In this document: piece by piece, positions 1 to 9,890 of the stretch
Layout of the letters: each line of letters begins with the position of its first letter
Numbering within the stretch: position 1 is the stretch's first letter
DNA from: Neelides folsomi
Lineage: Eukaryota; Arthropoda; Collembola; Neelipleona; Neelidae
Reading direction: 5' to 3'
Length of the DNA stretch: 53,019 bases
Assembly (NCBI GenBank): GCA_034687125.1
Contig: JAQGBZ010000406.1
Span: 1 to 53,019 of the forward strand
The notes under the pieces: model-generated
What the model was told of the DNA's origin: nothing
Seen by the model: only the letters and a program-made list of their open reading frames with translations
Databases searched by the model: none
Position numbers and translations under genes: made by a program

Positions 1-117
1 TTTTCAACATGTGAAATTAAATTTAAATATTTAAGTATAACAATAAAAAAGTTACTAATGTGTCAACATGTTCATCTCTAGTGGTGTAAATAAAAAGTAC
101 CGTCACTGTATGTAAAA

Positions 118-300
118 TAGGGAAATGTTCAGGGAATATCAGGATCCATGTGAATGGCGTAAACTTGAACAATTGTGCCTTTGGCAACTGTGAATTTCTT
201 ACATTCTTTTGTCTTCATTTAATAATCAGGATCGCATCTTCTTTCAAGTCTTACCATTGGTGGATCAAGTCTCAAAACCTCTATTAAATTGAAACTTTCA
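118..300 (-). pseudogene. Cytochrome P450 pseudogene, K-helix exon fragment
   Basis: Read on the minus strand from about 300 downward, this stretch encodes the P450 K-helix. The ExxR motif is visible as EVLR followed by LDPPMVRLERRCDPDY. The beta-sheet and meander region follows (FTVAKGTIVQVYAIHMDPDI), which matches the wording of CYP3-clan enzymes. The frame is broken: an in-frame TAA follows CDPDY, and the frame shifts after MDPDI, where PEHFP continues in another frame. This piece lies downstream of the I-helix fragment at 2596-2790 on the same strand, in the correct order, so both belong to one old gene. The haem-binding cysteine region would lie left of the window. P450s are haem monooxygenases of the ER membrane, but this copy cannot make an enzyme. 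Confidence 0.8.
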
Positions 301-486
301 ATTGATTAAATTAATATTGATTATTGGTGTTAATCATTAGTTAATTAAATTTATTTCATAGCAATAATTATTAACATTTTAGCAATTGTTTTATTTCATT
401 ATTTATCAACAATTAATTGGACAAATGAATTTGGAAACTAATTATAATAATTTGAACATTAGTAAAATTATAAAATATTAAATACC

Positions 487-544
487 GTTATAATATTTTT
501 CCATCAAATCCAAATTATTCATAAATTCATAAGTGAATTTCCTG
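487..544 (-). pseudogene. Cytochrome P450 pseudogene, short exon part beyond the Merlin insertion
   Basis: On the minus strand the 9-bp target duplication AATTTCCTG (536-544) joins without loss to a reading frame giving SRKFTYEFMNNLDLMEKYYN before a stop. This continues the peptide LAIHPDIQLKLYEEIVERYE-EDSRK encoded at 2596-2680, so the P450 exon was cut in two by the transposon. The TYE phrase sits where P450s have the J/J-prime helix segment before the K-helix. A probable intron (about 301-486) separates this piece from the ExxR exon. Confidence 0.7.
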
Positions 545-784
545 GGTTAGAGTAAAGATCTTAGGGCCAGATTTTGGAAGGTAAGGGGGGACCCTTACCA
601 TCGTACTTTTAACATCTAATTTTGTATCCTCGGCCAAATTCCCATGTTAAATCATAGGCAAATGAAAATTAATTTTTTTTAAATTTTTTTCCATAAACCA
701 AACTTGTTCAGCGTGTCGAGAAAAACATTTTTCGACACATTTTGAGGTCCGAAAAAAGATCTAATGGCTGTGATAGCAAATATT

Positions 785-1000
785 TTGTCAAGAGTCCGGA
801 TTGATTTGTGGGTGTTGGGAGTGCTCAATGAGCATAGTCCACACAACTCAATTGGTGCTGGGACTTTTGGCAAAAATATTTGTCAATAGGTTAAGAAACT
901 GAAATATGTCAAAAGAGTCCGGATTGTTATGTGAATGTTGGAAGTGCTCAGTGAGCATAGTCCACCCAACAATTGGTGCTGAGACTTTTGACATATTACT
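785..1000. repeat. Two tandem hairpin units inside the Merlin element
   Basis: Two units of about 95 bp (about 785-880 and about 900-1000) share the wording AGAGTCCGGATTG, TGTTGGNAGTGCTCA, TGAGCATAGTCCAC and AATTGGTGCTG. Each is itself an imperfect palindrome: GTCAAAAG at the left pairs with CTTTTGAC at the right, and the centre is the palindrome GCTCANTGAGC. They lie between the left terminal repeat and the transposase. They may be binding or structural sites of the element or a small nested foldback. Confidence 0.6.
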
Positions 1001-1382
1001 TATTATCAGTTTACGAATTATGGATAACGGATTTGACAGGCCCTATGAGCCCCGGTAGGTATTAGGAGTGAAGTACACGCGAGGGGAAGTTGTGCAAGTA
1101 TGAGTACCCTTAGTTGAAATTAAGAAATTGCTTCAGGTGATGTAATTTTGTTTTAACGAGGATCGCTTACCCAAGCAACTCGGAGTAGCTCTGAAAGGCT
1201 GATTATTTTAAAATCAATAACGTCGATCCAGACTCCTTTCAACTCTCTTAAATTTTATATTTAACAATGAATTTTCTCAATCTTTTAAATGCAAACTTAA
1301 ATTTTTCCCTTTTGGCGAAATAATAGTAAATTAAAGAACGGCTTTAAATGCTTTGAATGCTTTAAATCTAATTCCTACTTTT

Positions 1383-2311
1383 CCAAGATGTCCAGATTGC
1401 CATATGCTTCTTAGACGAAGTACAGAACGAAGCTTTAATTTATAATTTAGGTGGAGATGCAATGGTTGCTTCAGAAGAAAATACAATCCATTCCAATTCA
1501 CATTTTTTGAAAGAAGCAGATTAGATTTACATATTGTAATGAGATTACTGGTATTGTTTTATTTTAAGGTTCCAGTCACACAAGCAGCAAGACATGCAGA
1601 AGTTAGCAAGCCTACAGCAATTGATTTCTACAATTTTGTTCGTGAAGTTTGCAGAATTGTTGTGATGCATTATAGGGAACAAATTGGTGAACCCGGTGAC
1701 ATCTTTGAAGTGGACAAATCCCATTTATATAAACGGAAATATAATAGAGGTAGACTTCTTCAATTTCCTATGGCTTTTTGGGTGTTTGGCGGTGTAAGTA
1801 GGCGTGTTCCTAATCAAATTTTTATTACTTTAATTCCAGATAAAAGCCGCCAAACCTTGTGGCCAATTATGCAAGAAAATATAGCACAAGACACCTTTAT
1901 TATGAATGATGAGCATCGAACGTATAGGAATTGTACACAGCTAGGATTTATTGAACACGCTGCAGTAAATCATAATAGACATTTTGTGAGACCATTAAGA
2001 GCCGTTGTTCCAAATCTTGATCCAACGATTGGGGGAAGATTAATCCTCGGGACCAATTGGTCTAGAGTCAAGGTCCACATAAACGAATGTGAAGAAATGT
2101 GGAAAGATCTCAAGCGCCATATAAAATCAGCAAGACAACCCGAAAAGCTTGCAGGGTATATAGGAGAATTTGTTTACAGAATATTTTAAGAAGAATTGTT
2201 TCTGATGGCGCTAAGTTTCAAAGATTATTAGAAGATATAAGGAGAGTCTATCCTGATCTAGGAACAAATCAGATTAAAATTGATGATTGTGAATGCGATG
2301 CATGTGTATGA
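1383..2311 (+). pseudogene. Merlin transposase (ISXO2/IS1016-like DDE), degenerate
   Basis: The main open frame is 1539-2189, but the same frame reads upstream from about 1383. There it encodes an N-terminal zinc ribbon (CPDC, then WRCNGC), broken by an in-frame TAA near 1443. The catalytic core follows. Numbered from the Met at 1539, the first Asp is D59 in FEVDKSHL, the second D124 in IMNDEHRTY, and the Glu about E185 in HINECEEMWKDLKR. This order fits the IS1595/IS1016 DDE fold. After EFVYR the frame shifts and continues at about 2180-2311 as ILRRIVSDGAKFQRLLEDIR. The protein would normally cut and paste the element through its terminal repeats. One stop and one frameshift make this copy dead. 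Confidence 0.85.
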
Positions 2312-2595
2312 TTAATTATATTATTTAAACTTCTAAATAGTGTCTAATTGCACTCTAAAAATTGAGCATATGAATTTGATCTAATGGCTATTACCATCCC
2401 CAAAATGTGTCGGAAAATGATTTTATCGACATGCTGAACAAGTTTTTGGAAAAAAATTGAAAAAAAATTAATTTTCATTTGCCTATGATTTAACATGGGA
2501 ATTTGGCCGAGGATACAAAATTAGATGTTAAAAGTACGATGGTAAGGGTCCCCCCTTACCTTCCAAAATCTGGCCCTAAGATCTTTACTCTAACC

Positions 2596-2790
2596 AATTT
2601 CCTGCTATCTTCCTCGTATCTTTCCACAATTTCCTCATACAATTTCAATTGGATATCCGGATGAATTGCCAAATAATAAATGCTCCAAAGCCCGCGTCGT
2701 GTCGAAACCGGCGGCAAGAAACAAAATGCAATTTCCGATGATCATTATGTCGGAACAGATGTTGAAAAATTTTTTTAAATGTTTTCGAAT
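2596..2790 (-). pseudogene. Cytochrome P450 pseudogene, I-helix exon
   Basis: The minus strand encodes VIRKHLKKFFNICSDIMIIG, then NCILFLAAGFDTTRALEHLL. AGFDTT is the oxygen-binding I-helix signature of P450s. After a one-base frame slip the reading continues LAIHPDIQLKLYEEIVERYE up to the Merlin insertion at 2595. An acceptor-like TTCAG precedes the exon near 2790. Together with 487-544 and 118-300 this gives the order I-helix, J region, ExxR on one strand. The frame slip, the insertion and the later stop show a pseudogene. The clan (CYP3-like) is inferred from wording only. Confidence 0.8.
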
Positions 2791-5316
2791 TACTGAATTC
2801 CTCCATTATTAGGATAAAATAAATTAAAATCAAATTTATATTTTGAATTAATTGTTAAAAATAAAATATCAAAATTTTGTTTTTGTTGATCATTAATAAT
2901 TATATAATTTGACATAAAAAACATTATAAATTCACGTGTATAGTATAAAATGTAAAACGAAATAAAATATAATTAGTGCTAAAGTGTTGACTCAAGAGTG
3001 AAAACCTAGCGCATATACTTAGGTAGAATATGCTATTTGTATAGTTATGGTTTTATAGCCTATATGTACACAAAAAAATATAATTAATTAATTGGGTATC
3101 AAAATTGTTTTAAAAGCCGCTAAAAGCGGTTATTAATAAAATACGAATAGGTTTCTTAACAATAAAACAGAAATTTTGTTTTTCATTATAAATTTGACAA
3201 AATTTCAAAAAATGCCAATATATGCAAAATATGCAAAAAAATCTCCAAATAGGTTTTAAATGCAAAATATGCAAGCCATATACAAAAACCTAAGAATCCA
3301 GGCTTTATTTATTACAATGTCTACGTCCTTGGATTTATAACAAGGGGGCCTAGCAGCAGGATCAAATTCCTTTCCAGTTGGAATTGACTAAAATTACAAA
3401 ATGAATTGTTGAATTTGTTAATATTTAACAAAATTGATTAGGATGAAACAAAAGATTATATCAGAATATTGGCATCGATAATTGTATTATTTAACGAAAA
3501 AATTATATTACGTGATGGGAAATGAAGCAATGGAGAGGTCCAATCTCAGCAAACATTCCAACCTTGTTAGGTTCTTTCCCGCTAACTTCCATATGCTGCA
3601 TATATACGTAGTTTTGTCCAATACATTTAAAAACAGTCTATTTTAGGTATTAAATATTGAAATTTCGAATAAAATTGAAATACAAATGTTTTAATGGGTT
3701 TTCTAAAATATCTCATATAATTTTAGTAAAATATAGAGATAATAAACAATAATAGTTGTTACAATGATTTTCTTTAAATGTTGATTATTGTATTATTTCA
3801 AATGTTAAATACTACATGTTGTGTTATGGAAATTGTGAGTGATGTTTTCTTTTGTCTTAAACTTTTATTTAAGTGCAGTCTCTCAAAAATTACTGTCCAA
3901 GTCAGTCCTCTATTTTTCTCGTTAATAAAGTCTCGCTTTCACTTTACGAGTTGACCTTTGACCCGCTCATTTTCACCCAAACTTTGAGCAGAAATCTTTA
4001 GCCGAACATTGTGCCGAAACAATAGTTGATTATCGTATTTAAATTGTATGTGATATCAAACGTTTAGCTTTATCCAGAATTACACTATTCGAGCAAGCAA
4101 GTGCATACGGAGATATGTACATATACCTTATACTGGTGTATTCAAATCTTAAATATCGAATTTTTAGTATGTTTTCCTTTTCAGTATAACGTAACCTTTA
4201 CAAGTAATATAAATATATCATTCCTTCATACTCGAAATATAAAATAATTAACTCATCGACATACATTTTACTACCAATTAAAAGTTAATCAGCATCTAGG
4301 AGCCTAATTTTAATTAAAAAAGCGTAGACCTTCTAAAAATATGTATTATATTCGTTAATATTTGATATGCATATCGTGCATATTTCGCCATTTTTGGGCT
4401 GCATATTGCATACATATATTTGAGGTTTAGCTTGAATATAAATCCGGGCTATGAGAAAATTGCACATTATGAGAAAATTGGTGTTGGATGATTAAATCCT
4501 GCACCTGAAAACTTCTTTTATGAATTTACTTCCTTTATTTTGCCTAATTAAAGAATGAAAACAATGAAATCAATATAAATTTACATTTATCATTTATAAT
4601 TGTAATCCTCTTTTAAGTTTAATTGAATACAACAATTTTATCACTTAACAGTGTTCCATCTTTAAAAAATTAAGTACAATGTATTTGCCGACTTCTAATT
4701 TATTTCAATTTTATCAAAGAAAATTTCCGAACATAAGACATTCGAGTTTCACTCCAAAGATTAAAAATTTCAAATTCAACTTTTGGGAATTCAATTACTA
4801 TTAAGATATAATGGAACTTGTCGGGTTTATGTAGAATTTACTTGTTCGAGGGTCGAAATGAAGGAGAAAAGATTTTGGTCGGGGAAGTTTGGGTTTTGTT
4901 TGTGGCTCTAATTAAAAGGCATCTTTTGTTCCTTTTGAGACTTGAGAAGTGGAAAAACAAAGGGGTTATTCAAATCACGACCCGGCTCCACTTTCATTCA
5001 ACTCCACCGGCCAAATTAATTTTTTCTCACTTATTCCATATATTAATTCCTTTCATCACATGTTCCACAAAAGAAAACGCATGAACCTATTTTATTGACA
5101 AATCATTTTACAATCAAACAACGTCATGCCCCTCTTGTGCCTCATAATTAAAAACATATTCTACCATATTCTAGAATATTGATACATTCCCTTTACATTT
5201 AGTGTGTAACTATAAATAATATACTAGTTAGTAACGTTAAAGTAAGCACTTGTACTAAGCAGGCTATATTCAATATTTTATGATATAGGTAAACTTTATA
5301 TTTTTTGCATATGCTC
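2791..5316. other. AT-rich stretch without a recognised gene
   Basis: I see no conserved coding segment. TGCAAAATATGC-like words recur around 3220-3280 and a similar GCATAT/TGCATA-rich patch lies near 4365-4420. The 88-codon open frame at 4818-5084 has no recognisable motif. The N-terminal exons of the P450 pseudogene would be expected here on the minus strand, but none could be recognised. Confidence 0.5.
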
Positions 5317-6474
5317 AGAGAACGAAAAGATGGTCAGATTTCCTATGATACAATGTAAATCAGCTCAGATTGGGATCTGAGGTGATTCTGCTCAGATTTT
5401 TCAGCCCGGATTGACAACGTCAGCTCAGATTGAGAAATAAAATAAAAGTTTTCTTATAAATTTATAAATATTTATTTATAGTGGACTATCTAGGGAGACT
5501 CAAATCAATTGATATTATAGCGAAGAAACGCGTAATGTATTTATATTGGAAAATGTAATAACGTTTTCTCTTATAGTGAAAGTATGGTATATAGAGTCAA
5601 TATAGGAATAAGTAAAGAATATGGGGACGCGTAAAATTAAATATAAAACGAGTATTTTTATACTAATTCGACTATGCTAATTACGAATTCAAAATTAGTT
5701 TGCGTCGCTCGCGTAAAATAAAAAAATTGCGAATATTTAAAGTTTTTGCATCTGTATTAGAATATATACAAAGGGATAGGTAATACAAAGGAAAAACGTT
5801 TTACAGAAAGGGGTAAATGCGATAAATTGCCTTTTGAATAACATAAACTAATATAATAAACTTATAAATATAAATTAGAATTCAAAACCTAACCTAACCT
5901 AATATAAATATAAACCATTAGTTAAAAAAATATGTAAAATAAATTAAAATAATAAAACAAATCGATTAACCAATCGTAAAATTAAAGTTGAAACAAAGGA
6001 AGAAATGAAAATGGAAATGATTCGTTTTCAGAAATGAAAGGGAAAGAGAAAATAGATGCTAAGCCTATGCTAAGCATTTAAACTTTAATTACTCATAACT
6101 TTTTTATTTTACCCGAGCGACGCAAATTAACTTCAGATTCGTAATCAGCATAGTCGAATTAGTGTAAAATCACTCACCTTATATTTAATATCGCGCATCC
6201 CCATATTCTTGACTTGTACCGTCAATATATACTCAAATAATAGTATACCTACTTAATATAATAAATAAATATACATATAGGCAAGGATAATAGAAGAGAG
6301 ATATAAGTATATACATTATTAGCTCCGCCCTTGCGCCTCCCCCTCCTACCTGCCAAAGCTACAAAATTCCAACCAGAGCTGAGGTAAGAGATGAACATAA
6401 TGTTAAATCTCTTACCTCATCTTACCTCTTAATTCAAAAAACATCGTTTTAGGTCACATTACTTTTCGTTCTCT
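5317..6474. mobile_element. Non-autonomous inverted-repeat element, about 1.16 kb
   Basis: The 13-bp inverted ends are AGAGAACGAAAAG at 5317-5329 and its complement at 6462-6474. Inside lies a long imperfect inverted repeat. About 5614-5726 (AAGAATATGGGGACGCG, CTAATTCGACTATGCTAATT, TTTGCGTCGCTCG) pairs with about 6100-6212 read in reverse. The right end also holds a perfect hairpin, GAGGTAAGAGAT/ATCTCTTACCTC (about 6381-6420). GCTCAGATT occurs three times near the left end. No transposase frame is visible and no clear target duplication was found, so the family is unassigned and the exact ends are tentative. Confidence 0.55.
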
Positions 6475-8742
6475 TCATATATCAGCATATGATATGCTGG
6501 TATATGTCTAAGCACAGGTTCATATTGACTATCAACAATATTTAGAAATTATGTTAATGTTGCGTAATATTAAATTCTTTTAATTTAATACACATTGTCC
6601 CATCCCTTATCTTTTAGTCATCTTACAATAAGTTATATAATAAATGGGTTGATGGAAAGAAAGTGTGTCTCGATGTGAGTAGTTCTATATGTGTATTAAA
6701 TTTTGAAGACTAATGGGCAGTCACAGCAGGAGTAAAATATTTGAGAATTAAAGTAGAAGTTCTCCCATGGAGTCTTTTAGAGAAAACTGAATCCCACCGT
6801 AAATCATTTCTTGCACATTTAAAAAGGACCAGTTGTTCTTTTCCTTCATAATTCATAAATGATGTCGTCATTGGAAGAGATTCTTCGTGATTCATGGTTC
6901 ATGACTAGGGCTAGGAATTTATGGAATTGGCTCAAAAAGGAGGATTTCTTTCTTTACTTCTTTAATTAGCAATTTAGAAGTCTCCAATTACTCCTTCAAT
7001 CCGCCTACACAAATGGACCATTATGTTCAAAATTCTCATTTGAGATTTTGAGCCCATCCAAACTTTGGGAGATGCGATGAGGAGAAACGCACACATTCAA
7101 CAATCAACTTTCCATCAAACAAATTACATTACTTCTTTCTCCCTTTAGACCTACGTGAGATTCAACAATGAATATGGAATTCTTGAACAGATCTTTATAA
7201 ATTACCTCACATATCACCTTAAAGATCTAATTCCTTTCATGGACAGGGAAATCCTTCTTTCACAATTTTACAATCTTAAGAGAAAAGTAAAATTCGTACG
7301 CTTATTTAGGGTAGTATATATTAATATTGAACACCTATATGGTATATTAATACATGTATTGAATTACTTTTTACTTTTTATTACTTTTTATTACTTAAAT
7401 ATATGTATATACTAACCGAAAGGTATTCGTATATATTAGATATACCTATTAAGTACTATATTACAATTGATTCAGATGTTGATAATTGGTTAGGCATCTA
7501 GGTTTGGATTAAAATTAAAACAATAATAATGTATCCTAGTCCTATGTATGGTATTTATGCATCTTTGTTATCCAAAGGAAAAAGTTTGTGGAAATAAGCT
7601 CCTATTATAACTTCGGAATAGTTTCCTTAATAAGCCTTCTGCTGTTAAAATTAATTGTGTTTTTCTTTTCAATGAATTCATTATACGTCGAATGTGATAA
7701 TTATTACCTAAATACCTTAAGCAGCTTAAGTTTTCCTGTGTGTTGGCATAACATATTCCTCATAATGGACTTAATATGCGTAGGGCAACAATAATAGGCA
7801 GTTTACTATATAATTAAACATAATACATATATATTCATATACCTTACACTACATACGTACAATTTAATAATAATCAAGTTTTTAACATTGTTTATCGTTT
7901 ATATGTATCATTTATAGGTAATATTCCTAGTAAATCTTAAAGTGTCGATTATTAACAATCTCAATAAAAGTTGTCAATTAGGTATTAATTTTCAATAAAT
8001 ACAAATAATTAATTTAATGACTAATGTGAAATAATTGGATTCGAAATGGTGAAATTTGGCTGAATCTCTCGAGAAGAAGTCAGCATATAATAGGGCCAAT
8101 TAATTGCCAGCACTTGCGGCTTTGGAAACTTTTCTTGGGAGTTTCGCCCACACAAAAACACCACCCACCGAATAACATAAATCTCATTAAACTATATGTA
8201 TATATGCATAGTATATGAATGTATAGGTATATATTTATATAGCAATTATATAACCTAACTCAACTCAACTCAACTCATTCCCATCTCCCCCAATTCACAT
8301 TTATTGTCTTTTCAATTTTCATTGCCCATTCCCTTTTCATCCATGAAATTTCATTCATGACGTTTTAGCATTAAGTATTTATTTAATTAAAAACCCCAGT
8401 GTTCCCAATGTGCAATGTTTGATGTACAGACATGAACTAGTGGAATGGATAAAGAATGCCACGCGGGCGAAATGATCAAATATTAAGATCAAATGTGTAA
8501 AAAAACATTATTTACTAAATAGCTAAATTAGTGTATATTAATGGATGGATATTAAGACACCGTTTTTGATGATTCAATAAAAGGTTTAATTCAAGAATAT
8601 GGATGGATTTCATTTATTCCACATTTTATTTTAGAGTGTTACCTGGAAGAAGGTCTTTAACTCTAATAGTGAGTTTATGAGTCGACCAAACTAATCACAA
8701 ACATATTTCAAACTTCATACTTTTTGACCAGAATTCGGATCC
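6475..8742. other. AT-rich intergenic stretch
   Basis: No coding segment was recognised. The open frames of 60-86 codons in this interval lack motifs and have strongly AT-biased composition. A short (CAACT)4 run lies near 8253-8275. Otherwise I see nothing beyond A/T-rich simple words. Confidence 0.5.
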
Positions 8743-8745
8743 TAA

Positions 8746-9887
8746 GGGCTCATCCATATATTACGTCATCAATATGGGGGTGGGTAGGGGGTAGCCAAAT
8801 GATGATGCTGGGAGAGTTCTCTGTCAGATGACGTTTACATATTGAGTCTCTAGCTCAAACTTCAAATTATTGAGCCTGGCGCTCTGAGTTCTATTGTAAC
8901 CATTCGAATATGCTTATTAATGACCAAATTGAACCTCAGGCTCAGTCTTAAGAAACATATGATTCATATTGTTCTCATGGTGTATATGAATTATGTTTGT
9001 TTTGACTCTCGAGATCCAATTTGGTCATTAGTTTGCACATTCGAATGGTGATTATTTATTATGGGACTAAGATTAAAGAATTTATAAATATAATTTAAAC
9101 AATCAAATATAATACTAATAAATGAAATAAAAAGTTGAAGAGCAACCACTTTGGTAAGTAGACGCCCTGAACAATAAATGGTCACAAGGGCCAACTTGCT
9201 ATAATAAATTTAACTGAGATTAAACATTTATTCATATATATATATATTGTTTAATTGATGAGCATACGCCATTTGTAATGAGCATCCATCAATTAAAATA
9301 TATAATATATGTTTTTTAAATGTGATTGTTACATAAAGAAATTAAAAATATTCTTCATTCTTCCCACTTTGAGAAATCTGAGCAGATGAGTGATTGCGCT
9401 CCAAAGGTCGATGTCGATACTATATTCAACACGTAGTTTGAGGAATATTGAATAAAGTCGTCTGAATCAAAAATTTATTTTAATTGATATCTTTAACTAT
9501 AAATGAATTCCTGCGTAATTTGTTCGGACTATTAAAGTCAGAGATTTGGCTTTGATTTTAATTTCATAAAATCGGTGTCATTTCTTTTTAAATCAAAATT
9601 CGGTCAATTTTATAGAAATTACCTTTGTTATGCGATTGTTATCGTGTGAAGTGTCGAACTCTTTCAATTAATGACACTAACAATTGGTGAGTTTATACAA
9701 TTAGAAAATCAAATTAAAGAGTCGAAGAAATAAATTGAGGAAGTATTCTTCAAAGCTCAAATTGAATTTTTTAATATTGGAGGCAATAATAACGAAAATC
9801 AAGAACTACGGACTTCAAAATTGGAAATTAATAATTTGGTTGACCAAATTGGCCAAAAAGTTGATGGCGTAATATATGGATGAGCCC
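8746..9887. mobile_element. Non-autonomous DNA element with TAA target duplication (PIF/Harbinger-like)
   Basis: The left end reads GGGCTCATCCATATATTACG from 8746, and the right end is its complement, finishing at 9887. Both sides are flanked by TAA (8743-8745 and 9888-9890). The terminal repeat is about 28-30 bp with few mismatches. A three-base TAA duplication is typical of PIF/Harbinger elements, so that class is inferred. An internal inverted repeat (about 8898-8937 against about 9013-9055, ACCATTCGAATNTGC ... GACCAAATT) suggests a foldback interior. No transposase is present in its 1,142 bp. Confidence 0.65.
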
Positions 9888-9890
9888 TAA

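Larger units (their letters stand above)
545..2595. mobile_element. Merlin (IS1016-like) DNA transposon, 2,051 bp, with 9-bp target duplication
   Basis: The element starts GGTTAGAGTAAAGATCTTA and ends with its exact reverse complement. The inverted repeats run about 200 bp on each side (545 to about 745; about 2395 to 2595) and look more than 90% identical by eye. It is flanked by the 9-bp direct repeat AATTTCCTG (536-544 and 2596-2604). Merlin elements are known for 8-9 bp target duplications and an IS1016/ISXO2-type transposase, and such a gene lies inside (1383-2311). A subterminal palindrome, GGTAAGG...CCTTACC, lies about 35 bp in from each end. The insertion interrupts a P450 exon. The transposase frame is broken, so this copy is not self-mobile. 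Confidence 0.9.

Noticed and set aside
785..1000. Repeated palindromic units as a CRISPR-like array
   Set aside because: Only two units, imperfect, without spacers of constant length, inside a eukaryotic transposon.
5886..5903. CCTAA repeated three times, like the arthropod telomere unit TTAGG
   Set aside because: Only three units inside a transposon-like element; too short to call a telomeric array.
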